Below are positions 25,515 to 34,235 of a stretch of DNA of 64,000 nt, piece by piece. Source of the stretch: an uncultured Eudoraea sp. Its GTDB lineage: Bacteria; Bacteroidota; Bacteroidia; Flavobacteriales; Flavobacteriaceae. Every line of letters starts with the position of its first letter. Position 1 is the first letter of the stretch. The notes beneath the pieces are model-generated. The model saw only the letters and a list, made by a program, of their open reading frames with translations, had not been told where the DNA came from and did no database searches. Made by a program: the position numbers and the translations under genes. The stretch is from assembly GCA_947258555.1 (NCBI GenBank), contig CAMYJF010000015.1, positions 1 through 64,000 on the forward strand, given 5' to 3'.

Positions 25515-27545
25515 TTAAATTAATCCGTTATATTTCCTCAGAAACCATTCTGCAGCAAGACAAAGTGCAATGGCTGCCAGCAGTATTCTAAAATCTATTA
25601 AAGATACGACATTTTGATTGCTTTTTTGGACGGGAAGAAATTCATTCCTATTGGATAATTCATCGATCAATTGATCTGCCTCGTCCATATAAAATAAATC
25701 CCCACCAGAGGCAAGAGCCAATCGTTCCATCTTCTTATAATTACTAGAGATCAGCTGCTTTTCTACCTCAAAATCCAATATTTTAAAACTCCCTGATCGC
25801 GCTATATCCGTGCTTTCAACACGAACTGTAAATTCGTAATTCCCGGCTGGAAAGTCGTTAATGCTTAGTCCATAATACCCATTCCTCAGGAGCATTGGAA
25901 ATTCCCGATACGAAGATTCTTCGCTTGTTTTGATAAACAGCTTTAAAGATGCATTTCCATCAAACGCCATGGTTTCATTAAAATAGCGCGCCACAATTTC
26001 AGCGGCATTCACCCCTTCATAGCTTTTCTCGTATTCAATGGTGAGTCGGTTTGCTCTTTTTTTAAGATCCAGAAAGCGTATTACTTGAGCTATAAAGGCA
26101 TCATATGATTTAAAATCCCCTTCGTTCCTAAAGGACTGAATGCGCCACTTCCAGCTATTCTCTCCAAAAAGAACCGCCTCATTTCTCTCATTGCCCCGGA
26201 TCATCACCAACATGGGCTCTTCGAGGACCACTCCTTTCACCTTTTGATCTAAAACTGTTTCATGTTCCGTGTAGATGCTTATCTCACCTAATTCAAAATC
26301 CAGCGGGGGAAAATCAGTGATATCGAGAGAAGAGTCAAAAAAAGAAAAGCTCCCGTTCAATTCCGGGAAGATCTCCTCATCCTGACCATAAGAGCTTATT
26401 GAATACCCCCCCTGAATGGCATTAATGAATGCCCAATCTGTCTTAGACCCAATGATCGAAAACGTGCTTATTTCTTCTTTTTTTATTACATCAAAAACTG
26501 CTGCGAATGTCCTGTCTGGTTGATAAAGGATTATCAGATCTGCATCCTCCCAGGTATTTTTTGCTGCGCTTGGGGCAGCAATAGTCACGTCTCGCTGTTC
26601 GTTCTGTTCAATGGCAGCTTTCAAACTCCCAAGATCCGGGTGTACAAGGGAAGAAACTATGACGATCTTTGTTTTTTCATCAATTACTTCCAGGCTTAAT
26701 TGTCGGCTATTATTGTAGACATTTCGCTCATTTTCAAAAGCTGAAAGGCTAACACTCACATCCTGCAAGCCTGTAGTTTGTGCTTCCATTTCTGCCGTTA
26801 CCTGAATAGCGTTCTTATCATTTGTGAATGTGACATTCTGTTGAAATCGAATTTGACCGTTCATGCGTATCCTTAAAACAGAGTTCCTGTTTCCACTTCC
26901 GCTATAGGAAGCAAATACCTCTATCGGGAAGGTGTTTTTGAGATATGCGTAATTATTCATGTTTATTCGATCCAGTCTCAGGTCTTCGTAGGTCGTAGTA
27001 TCGCCAGCGACCACAGGGAATATCTTTTGTTCAGGTTTATGGGACATAAATTCATAGTCTTCTCCTAAGGTCTGATTTCCATCACTGATCAATACAGTGA
27101 CGGTATTACTACCGATCGATACGTCTTGTAAGCTTTGCAAAGGGCTAGAGATATTTGTCGCCTGATCTGTAAAAGTCAAGGAATCAAGTGGCTGCATTTC
27201 TTCTCCAATTTCCATGGCCCTCACTGTAAATCGATCCTGAAGTGCCTGGTTTTGCATTAAGCGGCTTGTTAAGTCTCTATACGAATCGGCCGAATCGGAA
27301 ACCACCATAGAGGAAGAGTTATCTACCAAAATAGTCAGCAGGGCTTTTTCCAGATCGTATGTGGTCTTAGTGAATTTTGGATTCACAAGAAGTAGTATGA
27401 GCCCGAATATGCTCAGGAATCTCAATAAAGCCAGCCCTCTGAATAAAGGAGATTTGCGCCTGGGTTTGGAAAGATAATGCCACCAAGCCAGGATGAATGC
27501 TAAGAGAGCACCCAGGAGTATCAATATGAAAATGGGTCCAGGCAT
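25515..27545 (-). CDS. Large membrane-anchored VWA-like protein
   Basis: This 676-aa protein has two N-terminal hydrophobic helices (about 4-22 and 37-57), a VWA-type metal site beginning VDNSSSM (about 94-100), a long beta-rich extracytoplasmic region and one C-terminal helix (about 648-668) near the end. The architecture resembles BatA/BatB-like and DUF7408-like proteins of Bacteroidota with glutamine-amidotransferase-like folds, but no catalytic residues are evident. It lies 57 bases after fabG and 12 bases before the prohibitin-like gene. Function is unknown; a surface or periplasmic scaffold role is a guess. Confidence 0.75.
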   Translation of the reverse strand: MPGPIFILILLGALLAFILAWWHYLSKPRRKSPLFRGLALLRFLSIFGLILLLVNPKFTKTTYDLEKALLTILVDNSSSMVVSDSADSYRDLTSRLMQNQALQDRFTVRAMEIGEEMQPLDSLTFTDQATNISSPLQSLQDVSIGSNTVTVLISDGNQTLGEDYEFMSHKPEQKIFPVVAGDTTTYEDLRLDRINMNNYAYLKNTFPIEVFASYSGSGNRNSVLRIRMNGQIRFQQNVTFTNDKNAIQVTAEMEAQTTGLQDVSVSLSAFENERNVYNNSRQLSLEVIDEKTKIVIVSSLVHPDLGSLKAAIEQNEQRDVTIAAPSAAKNTWEDADLIILYQPDRTFAAVFDVIKKEEISTFSIIGSKTDWAFINAIQGGYSISSYGQDEEIFPELNGSFSFFDSSLDITDFPPLDFELGEISIYTEHETVLDQKVKGVVLEEPMLVMIRGNERNEAVLFGENSWKWRIQSFRNEGDFKSYDAFIAQVIRFLDLKKRANRLTIEYEKSYEGVNAAEIVARYFNETMAFDGNASLKLFIKTSEESSYREFPMLLRNGYYGLSINDFPAGNYEFTVRVESTDIARSGSFKILDFEVEKQLISSNYKKMERLALASGGDLFYMDEADQLIDELSNRNEFLPVQKSNQNVVSLIDFRILLAAIALCLAAEWFLRKYNGLI

Positions 27546-27602
27546 GAATTATTTACTCATTAGAAAGATGCCGGGTATAAGACATCCAGTAATCGAAGGA
27601 AT

Positions 27603-28349
27603 CTATGTTAGCATTCCGCCATCCACATGCAGTACTTGCCCAGTAATATAGGCTGAGAGGTCTGATGCGAGAAAAAGGCAAGCATTAGCGACATCTTCCG
27701 TAGATCCGCCACGCTTTAACGGAATTGCAGCCCTCCAGCCTTCTACCGTCTTCTCATCTAATTTCTCTGTCATTTCTGTTTCGATGAAACCGGGAGCAAT
27801 AGCATTACAGCGAATATTCCTCGAGCCTAATTCCAAAGCGATGGATTTAGTAAACCCGATCATACCTGCCTTGGAGGCCGCATAATTGGATTGACCGGCA
27901 TTTCCTTTAACACCAACCACGCTACTCATGTTTATGATAGAACCACTGCGTTGCTTCAAAAAGCTGCGCTGTATGGCTTTAGTCATATTGAAAACCGACT
28001 TAAGGTTCACATCGACAACCGAATCAAAATCTTCCTCAGACATGCGCATTAGCAGGTTGTCCTTGGTGATCCCGGCATTGTTGATAAGGATATCTACTGT
28101 CTCAAAATCTTCCAGGACCTGGCTCACCAGTTTTTCGGCATCTTCAAAGCTTGCAGCGTTGCTCATATACGCTTTGGCCTTAACTCCTAAATTGCTCAGC
28201 TCTTTCTCTAATTCTTTTGCCGGGCCTTCGCTTGAACTATAGGTAAAAGCTACATCGCAGCCATGGGCCGCAAATACTTGAGCTATTCCTTTTCCAATAC
28301 CCCGACTCGCGCCGGTAATGATGGCAGTTTTACCTTCCAATATCTTCAT
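27603..28349 (-). CDS. fabG: 3-oxoacyl-[acyl-carrier-protein] reductase
   Basis: This NADPH-dependent short-chain dehydrogenase reduces 3-oxoacyl-ACP in fatty acid elongation. The 248-aa sequence has the cofactor motif TGASRGIG (12-19), NNAG (90-93), catalytic Ser142/143, Tyr156 and Lys160 (SNYAASK), and the C-terminal YITGQVLHVDGGM typical of FabG. It has its own terminator-promoter boundary upstream (28374-28417). fabZ is in the nearby lipid A cluster. Confidence 0.93.
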   Translation of the reverse strand: MKILEGKTAIITGASRGIGKGIAQVFAAHGCDVAFTYSSSEGPAKELEKELSNLGVKAKAYMSNAASFEDAEKLVSQVLEDFETVDILINNAGITKDNLLMRMSEEDFDSVVDVNLKSVFNMTKAIQRSFLKQRSGSIINMSSVVGVKGNAGQSNYAASKAGMIGFTKSIALELGSRNIRCNAIAPGFIETEMTEKLDEKTVEGWRAAIPLKRGGSTEDVANACLFLASDLSAYITGQVLHVDGGMLT

Positions 28350-28373
28350 ATAACGCTAAATTTAGGTGTTGAT

Positions 28374-28381
28374 CAAAGATA
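28374..28381 (-). promoter_or_regulatory. -7 box of fabG
   Basis: The minus strand reads TATCTTTG, an exact TAnnTTTG match, 24 bases before the fabG ATG and just beyond the sucD terminator. No TTG is seen at the standard distance. Confidence 0.55.
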
Positions 28382-28392
28382 CTTCAAGAAAT

Positions 28393-28417
28393 AAAAAAAT
28401 CCCGTTAAAAACGGGAT
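28393..28417 (-). terminator. Rho-independent terminator after sucD
   Basis: An 8-bp stem (ATCCCGTT with AACGGGAT, 28399-28406 and 28410-28417) has a 3-base loop, followed on the minus strand by a run of T (28393-28398). It lies 22 bases past the sucD stop. Confidence 0.85.
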
Positions 28418-28439
28418 ATTCATTTACTTTTTACAGATA

Positions 28440-29315
28440 CTAGGGCATCACCTCTTTTACCTTCTTTCCGATCTCTGCAGGCGAATCCACAACATGGATC
28501 CCGCATTCCCGCATGATCCTCTTTTTTGCCTGGGCCGTATCGTCGCTACCTCCAACAATGGCTCCGGCATGACCCATAGTTCGCCCAGCTGGTGCAGTTT
28601 CTCCGGCAATAAAGCCAACGATAGGTTTAGAACTGCCGCTATTCTTGTACCATTCTGCAGCATCGGCCTCCAGTTGTCCACCAATTTCACCGATCATCAC
28701 TACACATTCTGTTTCCGGGTCATTGATCAATAACTCAACCGCTTCCCGGGTAGTCGTACCAATTATTGGATCTCCGCCAATTCCTATGGCTGTGGTGATA
28801 CCTAATCCTTGTCGCACAACCTGATCGGCTGCTTCATATGTCAGGGTTCCTGATTTAGAGACCAGGCCTACGGTTCCTTTTTTAAAGACAAAGCCAGGCA
28901 TAATTCCTACTTTGGCCTCACCCGGTGTGATCACCCCCGGACAATTAGGTCCTACCAAGGTGCAATCGTCAGACCGCTTCACATACTCATAAGCTTTTAC
29001 CATATCAGCTACAGGGATACCTTCTGTTATAGTTATGATCACCTTAATTCCGGCATTGGCTGATTCCATAATGGCATCAGCTGCGAATGCTGGCGGCACA
29101 AAAATGATCGATGTATCGGCTCCCACGTCTTTTACTGCATCCGCCACAGTATTGAAAACCGGTTTCCCAAGATGGGACTGCCCTCCTTTTCCGGGCGTAA
29201 CGCCTCCTACGATCTGGGTGCCGTATTCTATCATTTGCTCGGAATGAAATGTGCCTTCACTACCTGTAAAACCTTGTACGATGATCCTGGAATCTTTGTT
29301 TACCAATACGCTCAT
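28440..29315 (-). CDS. sucD: Succinate-CoA ligase, alpha subunit
   Basis: SucD carries the phosphohistidine of the TCA-cycle enzyme that makes ATP or GTP from succinyl-CoA. The 291-aa sequence has the CoA-binding [35 protein letters not shown] (121-141) and the phosphorylated His249 in [11 protein letters not shown]. The beta subunit gene sucC is not in the window; separation of the two is common in Bacteroidota. It has its own -7 box upstream and a terminator downstream, so it is a single-gene unit. Confidence 0.96.
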   Translation of the reverse strand: MSVLVNKDSRIIVQGFTGSEGTFHSEQMIEYGTQIVGGVTPGKGGQSHLGKPVFNTVADAVKDVGADTSIIFVPPAFAADAIMESANAGIKVIITITEGIPVADMVKAYEYVKRSDDCTLVGPNCPGVITPGEAKVGIMPGFVFKKGTVGLVSKSGTLTYEAADQVVRQGLGITTAIGIGGDPIIGTTTREAVELLINDPETECVVMIGEIGGQLEADAAEWYKNSGSSKPIVGFIAGETAPAGRTMGHAGAIVGGSDDTAQAKKRIMRECGIHVVDSPAEIGKKVKEVMP

Positions 29316-29340
29316 GAGGAAAATGCAATTAAATGATGGG

Positions 29341-29348
29341 CAAAAATA
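29341..29348 (-). promoter_or_regulatory. -7 box of sucD
   Basis: The minus strand reads TATTTTTG, an exact TAnnTTTG match 25 bases before the sucD ATG. No TTG lies at the expected distance upstream. Confidence 0.5.
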
Positions 29349-29376
29349 TGTGTTATGATATGAATAAAGAAGCGGA

Positions 29377-30318
29377 TTACGATTTTTGTTCTTTAAGCTG
29401 ATCGAGGATATCCGGAATACGCTTCACATTGGCCAATTGCTTCATTTTGGATCTGGCTTCTTCGGCAGGGCTGCCAAAATATGTTTTACCTCCATCCAGA
29501 GAATTAGCCACCCCGGATTGGGCCAATACAACAGTTTTTGCACCTATCGTAGCTGCACTTACAACGCCTACCTGACCCCAGAGGGTGACTTCATCTTCGA
29601 TCACTACACAACCGGCTACGCCTGTTTGCGATGCGATCAGGCATTTCTCCCCAATGACGGTATCGTGTCCGACATGAACCTGATTGTCGAGCTTACTTCC
29701 TTTCTTTATGGTCGTATTCCCACTCACACCACGATCAATCGTGCACAGAGCCCCGATCTCTACCTCGTCCTGGATGATGACGGCACCACCAGATTTTAGC
29801 TTATCAAAACCTTCCGGTCTATTTTTATAGTAAAAAGCATCTGAACCAATGACGGTCCCTGCATGAATGATCACATTATCACCTAGTTCGCAATGGTCAT
29901 AAATACAGACGTTTGCGTGCAGGATACAACCCTTGCCAATTTTTACATTATTCCCGACAAAAACATTGGGTTGTAAAATTGTATCTGCACCGATAATGGC
30001 AGATGATGATACCATTTGGTTTGAACGCTCAAAGGGTCTGAAATGATCGGTAAGGACATTGAAATCCCTAAATGGGTCATTTGAGATCAAGAGTGCCTTC
30101 CCTTCAGGACAATCTACGACCTTATTAATCAGGACTATGGTAGCTGCTGAGTTTAACGCCTTTTCATAGTATTTGGGATGGTCTACAAAAACGATATCCC
30201 CTTCAACCACCACATGGATCTCATTCATGCCGGTCACCGGAAAATCATCCGGCCCAATATACTCAGCATGAATAATTTGGGCGACTTCCTTTAATGTATA
30301 AGATCTTGGAAATTTCAT
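29377..30318 (-). CDS. LpxD-like left-handed beta-helix acyltransferase (paralogue)
   Basis: This 313-aa LpxD-family protein has an N-terminal uridine-binding-like domain (1-100), a hexapeptide-repeat beta helix (100-270) and a C-terminal helical tail. The position of the catalytic His is kept (His218 in VHVGHDT, equivalent to His241 of the neighbouring LpxD), but the second conserved His of LpxD (GQVGIVGH) is Ala here (GQVGVVSA, Ala255). It follows efp by 12 bases inside the lipid A cluster. It is likely an acyltransferase on a related nucleotide sugar; the substrate is unknown. It is the last gene of the lpx unit, and a separate promoter lies before sucD. Confidence 0.82.
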   Translation of the reverse strand: MKFPRSYTLKEVAQIIHAEYIGPDDFPVTGMNEIHVVVEGDIVFVDHPKYYEKALNSAATIVLINKVVDCPEGKALLISNDPFRDFNVLTDHFRPFERSNQMVSSSAIIGADTILQPNVFVGNNVKIGKGCILHANVCIYDHCELGDNVIIHAGTVIGSDAFYYKNRPEGFDKLKSGGAVIIQDEVEIGALCTIDRGVSGNTTIKKGSKLDNQVHVGHDTVIGEKCLIASQTGVAGCVVIEDEVTLWGQVGVVSAATIGAKTVVLAQSGVANSLDGGKTYFGSPAEEARSKMKQLANVKRIPDILDQLKEQKS

Positions 30319-30330
30319 AGGCAGAAGCCT

Positions 30331-30894
30331 TTATTTCGCGCGTTCCATATAGGATCCTTTCTCTGTATCGATCTTGATCCGGTCTCCTTCATTAATAAAC
30401 AAAGGAACTTTTACCCTTGCGCCTGTTTCAACAGTCGCAGGCTTGGTGGCATTAGTGGCGGTATTTCCTTTTACGCCAGGTTCGGTATGTGTTACCTCCA
30501 GAACAACACTGGCCGGCATTTCAACTGTCAACGGACTGCTGTCTTCAGTATTGAACATTACCTTGACAATCTCTCCTTCCTTCAACAACTTGGGTGCGTC
30601 TAGTGTATCCTCTTGTAAGGTGATCTGATTATAATCGTCTGTGTTCATAAAATGATATGTAGTGTCATCGTTGTACAAGAATTGATAATTCCTGGTCTCA
30701 ATACGTACATCATCTATCTTGTGTCCGGCCGAGAAGGTATTGTCAATAACTTTCCCCGTACTGATGCTCTTGAGCTTGGTGCGGACAAAGGCTGGACCTT
30801 TCCCTGGTTTGACATGAAGGAACTCGACGATCTTATAGATGTCGTTGTTATATCGGATACATAATCCTTTTCTAATATCTGAAGTTGATGCCAT
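30331..30894 (-). CDS. efp: Translation elongation factor P
   Basis: EF-P rescues ribosomes stalled at consecutive prolines. The 187-aa sequence shows the three-beta-domain layout. The modification-loop Lys is in VKPGKGPAFV (Lys32, equivalent to Lys34 of E. coli). The C-terminal domain has GVKGNTATNATKPATVETGARVK-type sequence. No EpmA/EpmB genes are near. It sits between lpxA (5-base gap) and the LpxD-like gene (12-base gap), an arrangement common in Bacteroidota. Confidence 0.96.
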   Translation of the reverse strand: MASTSDIRKGLCIRYNNDIYKIVEFLHVKPGKGPAFVRTKLKSISTGKVIDNTFSAGHKIDDVRIETRNYQFLYNDDTTYHFMNTDDYNQITLQEDTLDAPKLLKEGEIVKVMFNTEDSSPLTVEMPASVVLEVTHTEPGVKGNTATNATKPATVETGARVKVPLFINEGDRIKIDTEKGSYMERAK

Positions 30895-30899
30895 GTGAT

Positions 30900-31685
30900 C
30901 TAAGTTGTGCTAAAATATCCTTTCATGATCCCTCGCTGGGAATCTCGGATGAATTGTAAAATCTCGTCCCTTTCCGGTGTCGCTTCCATTTCTGCTTCAA
31001 TGATCTGCACCGCCTGGGAGTTGTTGTAATTTTTTTGATAGAGGATTCGATAAATGTTTTGTATCTCCCGGATCTTTTCAGAAGTGAACCCTCTTCTGCG
31101 TAGCCCTACAGAATTTATGCCAACATAGGACAAAGGCTCCCGGGCCCCTTTAACAAAAGGAGGTACATCTTTACGCACCAGGGAACCCCCGGTGACAAAA
31201 GCATGATTCCCGATGGAGACAAATTGATGTACAGCCACCATCCCGGCAAGGATGGCAAAATCCCCTACGGTAACATGTCCCGCCAGTGTAGAATTATTGG
31301 AAAAAATGCAATTATCCCCAACAAAGCAATCATGTGCTATGTGGCAATAGGCCATTACCAAACAGTTATTTCCCACAACTGTTTTCATTCTGTCTGCTGT
31401 GCCTTTATGAATCGTAGCACATTCTCGGATTGTTGTATTATCTCCTATGATGACGGTAGTTTCTTCACCGTCGTATTTGAGATCCTGAGGAGGAGCGGAG
31501 ATCACAGCGCCTGGAAAGATATTGCAGTTTTTACCAATGCGGGCCCCTTCCATTATGGTCACATTGGATCCGATCCATGTGCCATCTCCTATGATCACAT
31601 TATTATGAATGGTGGTAAAAGGTTCGATAACAACATTTTTGGCGATCTTCGCCCCGGGATGTACATAAGCCAAAGGTTGATTCAT
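30900..31685 (-). CDS. lpxA: UDP-N-acetylglucosamine acyltransferase
   Basis: LpxA transfers a 3-hydroxyacyl chain from ACP to UDP-GlcNAc, the first step of lipid A synthesis. The 261-aa protein has a hexapeptide beta helix (about 8-185) with catalytic His118 in CHIAHDCFVGDN, and a C-terminal helical domain with GLRRRGFTSEKIREIQNIYR. It begins 1 base after the lpxC-fabZ stop, so translation is coupled. Confidence 0.96.
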   Translation of the reverse strand: MNQPLAYVHPGAKIAKNVVIEPFTTIHNNVIIGDGTWIGSNVTIMEGARIGKNCNIFPGAVISAPPQDLKYDGEETTVIIGDNTTIRECATIHKGTADRMKTVVGNNCLVMAYCHIAHDCFVGDNCIFSNNSTLAGHVTVGDFAILAGMVAVHQFVSIGNHAFVTGGSLVRKDVPPFVKGAREPLSYVGINSVGLRRRGFTSEKIREIQNIYRILYQKNYNNSQAVQIIEAEMEATPERDEILQFIRDSQRGIMKGYFSTT

Positions 31686-31686
31686 A

Positions 31687-33087
31687 CTAGACGCCTTTGG
31701 TTTTTACGATTTGGGCCATTAATTCTGCTTCCGATACTAATTTGCCATTGGCATAAGCATAAGCTTGCATATGACATATACCCCGCCTTATCGGCGCTAC
31801 CAGGTCACATTTAAAAATCAGTGTATCTCCGGGTCGCACCATATGCTTAAATTTTGCATTGTCTATTTTCATAAAGAAAGTAAGCCAGTTTTCAGGGTCG
31901 GGTACTGTGCTTAAAACCAATATTCCCCCTGTTTGTGCCATTGCTTCCACCTGTAAGACACCTGGCATCACCGGAGCACCCGGAAAATGCCCAACAAAAT
32001 AGGGCTCGGTCATGGTGACATTCTTTATACCCACAACATGGGTGTCAGATAACTCCAGGATCTTATCCACCAAAAGGAAAGGAGGCCTATGTGGTAAAAT
32101 TTCCATGATCTTGGTCGTATCCATCAAAGGTTCCTGATGCAGATCATAGGTAGGCACCTTATTCCTTTTTTCAAGTTTTATGATCTTGGCTAGTTTTTTA
32201 GCAAATTGTGTATTTACAAAATGACCGGGCTTATTCGCGATCACTTTTCCGCGAATAGGCGTACCTACCAGTGCCAGGTCTCCAATTACATCGAGTAATT
32301 TATGCCTTGCCGCTTCATTGGGATGATGCAGCGTAAGATTATCAAGTATGCCATTTGGCTTGACAGAAAGCTTCTTTTTATCAAAGGCCTTTTCAAGCTT
32401 TTTCATGGTATTCTCAGAAATTTCCTTGTCTACATAAACTATGGCGTTATTTAAGTCACCGCCTTTGATCAGTCCGTTTTCCAGTAGCATCTCCAGTTCA
32501 TGTAGAAAACTAAATGTCCGAGCATCGGATATCTCAGCTTTAAAATCGTCCAGATGGGATAAAGTAGCATTTTGAGTACCCAGAACTTTGGTGCCAAAAT
32601 CTACCATTGTCGTAATCTGGTATTCGTCTGCAGGGATTATCGTAATGTCACTTCCGGTCTCTTCATCCTTATATGAGATCACGTCTTTGACAATATATTC
32701 TTCCTGCTCTGCTTCTTGTTCAACAATTCCGGCCATTTCAAGTGCTTCTACAAAAAATTTAGAAGAGCCGTCCATGATCGGAGGTTCAGGGGAATCCAAC
32801 TCAATGAGAACGTTATCTATGCCCATACCCACCAAGGCGGCCAGAACATGTTCGGAGGTTTGAATTTTCACCCCTCTTTTTTCAAGATTGGTACCCCTCT
32901 GGGTGTTCACTACATAGTTTACATCAGCCTCTATAACAGGCTCACCTTCAAGATCTATACGTTTGAAGGCAAAGCCATGATTAACCGGTGCAGGAATGAA
33001 TTTCATCTTCACATTTTCCCCGGTATGTAAACCAACACCTTTTAGTGTTACTTCTTTAGCGATTGTCTTCTGCTGCCCCATACTCAC
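31687..33087 (-). CDS. lpxC-fabZ: LpxC-FabZ fusion (deacetylase and 3-hydroxyacyl-ACP dehydratase)
   Basis: This fused enzyme of 466 aa is characteristic of Bacteroidota. Residues 1-305 are the LpxC zinc deacetylase, with His80 (TSEHVLAAL) and His262/Asp266 in ARHKLLDVIGDL. Residues about 322-466 are FabZ, with LPHRPPFLLVD (331-341), catalytic His367 (VGHFPGAPVMPG) and Glu381 (VEAMAQ). The fusion physically joins the committed lipid A step to fatty acid elongation, which compete for the same 3-hydroxyacyl-ACP. It overlaps lpxD by 4 bases. Confidence 0.96.
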   Translation of the reverse strand: MSMGQQKTIAKEVTLKGVGLHTGENVKMKFIPAPVNHGFAFKRIDLEGEPVIEADVNYVVNTQRGTNLEKRGVKIQTSEHVLAALVGMGIDNVLIELDSPEPPIMDGSSKFFVEALEMAGIVEQEAEQEEYIVKDVISYKDEETGSDITIIPADEYQITTMVDFGTKVLGTQNATLSHLDDFKAEISDARTFSFLHELEMLLENGLIKGGDLNNAIVYVDKEISENTMKKLEKAFDKKKLSVKPNGILDNLTLHHPNEAARHKLLDVIGDLALVGTPIRGKVIANKPGHFVNTQFAKKLAKIIKLEKRNKVPTYDLHQEPLMDTTKIMEILPHRPPFLLVDKILELSDTHVVGIKNVTMTEPYFVGHFPGAPVMPGVLQVEAMAQTGGILVLSTVPDPENWLTFFMKIDNAKFKHMVRPGDTLIFKCDLVAPIRRGICHMQAYAYANGKLVSEAELMAQIVKTKGV

Positions 33088-34109
33088 TTACCATTGGTTT
33101 TCTTCTCGATCTCATCAAGACGGTTAACTATTTTGGGTAAATTCTTAAAATGTACATAGGATTTGTTGTAATCCCCGTAGTTCAATGCCGGTGACCCCTG
33201 TATGATCTCGTCATCTTTGACGTTCCGCGTAATACCTGATTGCGCCTGGATCTTAACCCTGTCGCCAATGGTGACATGGCCTACAATCCCAACTTGTCCT
33301 CCGATCTGACAGTACTTGCCAATTTTGGTAGAACCTGCTACACCTGATTGAGCAGCTATGGCCGTGTGCTCTCCTATTTCCACATTATGAGCGATCTGTA
33401 TCTGGTTATCAAGCTTTACACCTTTTCGTAAGATAGTTGAGCCCAAGGTAGCCCTGTCTATGGTAGTTCCGGCGCCAACATCTACATGGTCTTCGAGGAT
33501 GACATTACCTGTCTGAGGTACTTTCTTGTATTCTCCATTATTGCCCGGAGAAAATCCGAAGCCATCAGCCCCAATAATAGCCCCGCTATGAATAACACAA
33601 TGATCTCCAATTTCTGTCTCGGAATACACTTTGGCTCCAGCGAAAATGGTCACATCTTCTCCAATAGTCACATTATCGCCGACATACACATTCGGATAGA
33701 TCTTGACATTGTTACCGATCTTGACATCAGATCCCAAATAAGAAAAGGCACCAAAGTAAAATCCGTCCCCATAAGAAGCCGATTTAGAAATGAAATTGGG
33801 CTCTTCGATTCCGCTTTTGTCGTTCTTTACTTTATTGTAGAATTCTAATAACTTAGAGAAGGATTCGTAAGCATCATCTACTTTGATCAAAGTCGTGGAT
33901 ATTTCCTGTTCGGGAATAAAATCTCTGTTTACGATCGTAATGGAAGCCTTGGTACTATATATAAAGGGGGTGTATTTTGGGTTTGCCAAAAATGTAAGTG
34001 AACCTTGTTCCCCTTCCTCGATTTTTGATAGTTTATGCACGGCAACCTCGGGGTTTCCTTCGATCTCCCCTTCTAGGATGCCTGCAATCTGACTTGCTGT
34101 AAATTCCAA
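33084..34109 (-). CDS. lpxD: UDP-3-O-acylglucosamine N-acyltransferase, TTG start
   Basis: LpxD adds the second acyl chain in lipid A synthesis. I start it at a TTG (34109), giving LEFTASQIAGILEGE and 341 aa, the same length as E. coli LpxD. Catalytic His241 (IAHNVEIG) and His278 (GQVGIVGH) then line up within two residues of E. coli His239/His276. A longer frame opens at ATG 34208, but its extra 33 residues do not resemble LpxD, and a -7 box (34139-34146) lies inside them. It overlaps lpxC-fabZ by 4 bases. Confidence 0.9.
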   Translation of the reverse strand: MEFTASQIAGILEGEIEGNPEVAVHKLSKIEEGEQGSLTFLANPKYTPFIYSTKASITIVNRDFIPEQEISTTLIKVDDAYESFSKLLEFYNKVKNDKSGIEEPNFISKSASYGDGFYFGAFSYLGSDVKIGNNVKIYPNVYVGDNVTIGEDVTIFAGAKVYSETEIGDHCVIHSGAIIGADGFGFSPGNNGEYKKVPQTGNVILEDHVDVGAGTTIDRATLGSTILRKGVKLDNQIQIAHNVEIGEHTAIAAQSGVAGSTKIGKYCQIGGQVGIVGHVTIGDRVKIQAQSGITRNVKDDEIIQGSPALNYGDYNKSYVHFKNLPKIVNRLDEIEKKTNGK

Positions 34110-34138
34110 TTCCCGAATATTAATCCATAAATGCGGGA

Positions 34139-34146
34139 CAAAAGTA
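34139..34146 (-). promoter_or_regulatory. -7 box of the lpx operon
   Basis: The minus strand reads TACTTTTG, an exact TAnnTTTG match, 29 bases before the TTG start of lpxD and downstream of the alternative ATG at 34208. It supports the shorter LpxD. Confidence 0.55.
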
Positions 34147-34235
34147 AGAAAATTTGTGTAAAGCCCATACCTACGGGGCTGAACGGAAATCTGGTCTATT
34201 GAGACCACATGAGTCAGACGCTTTGACTAGTAAGT

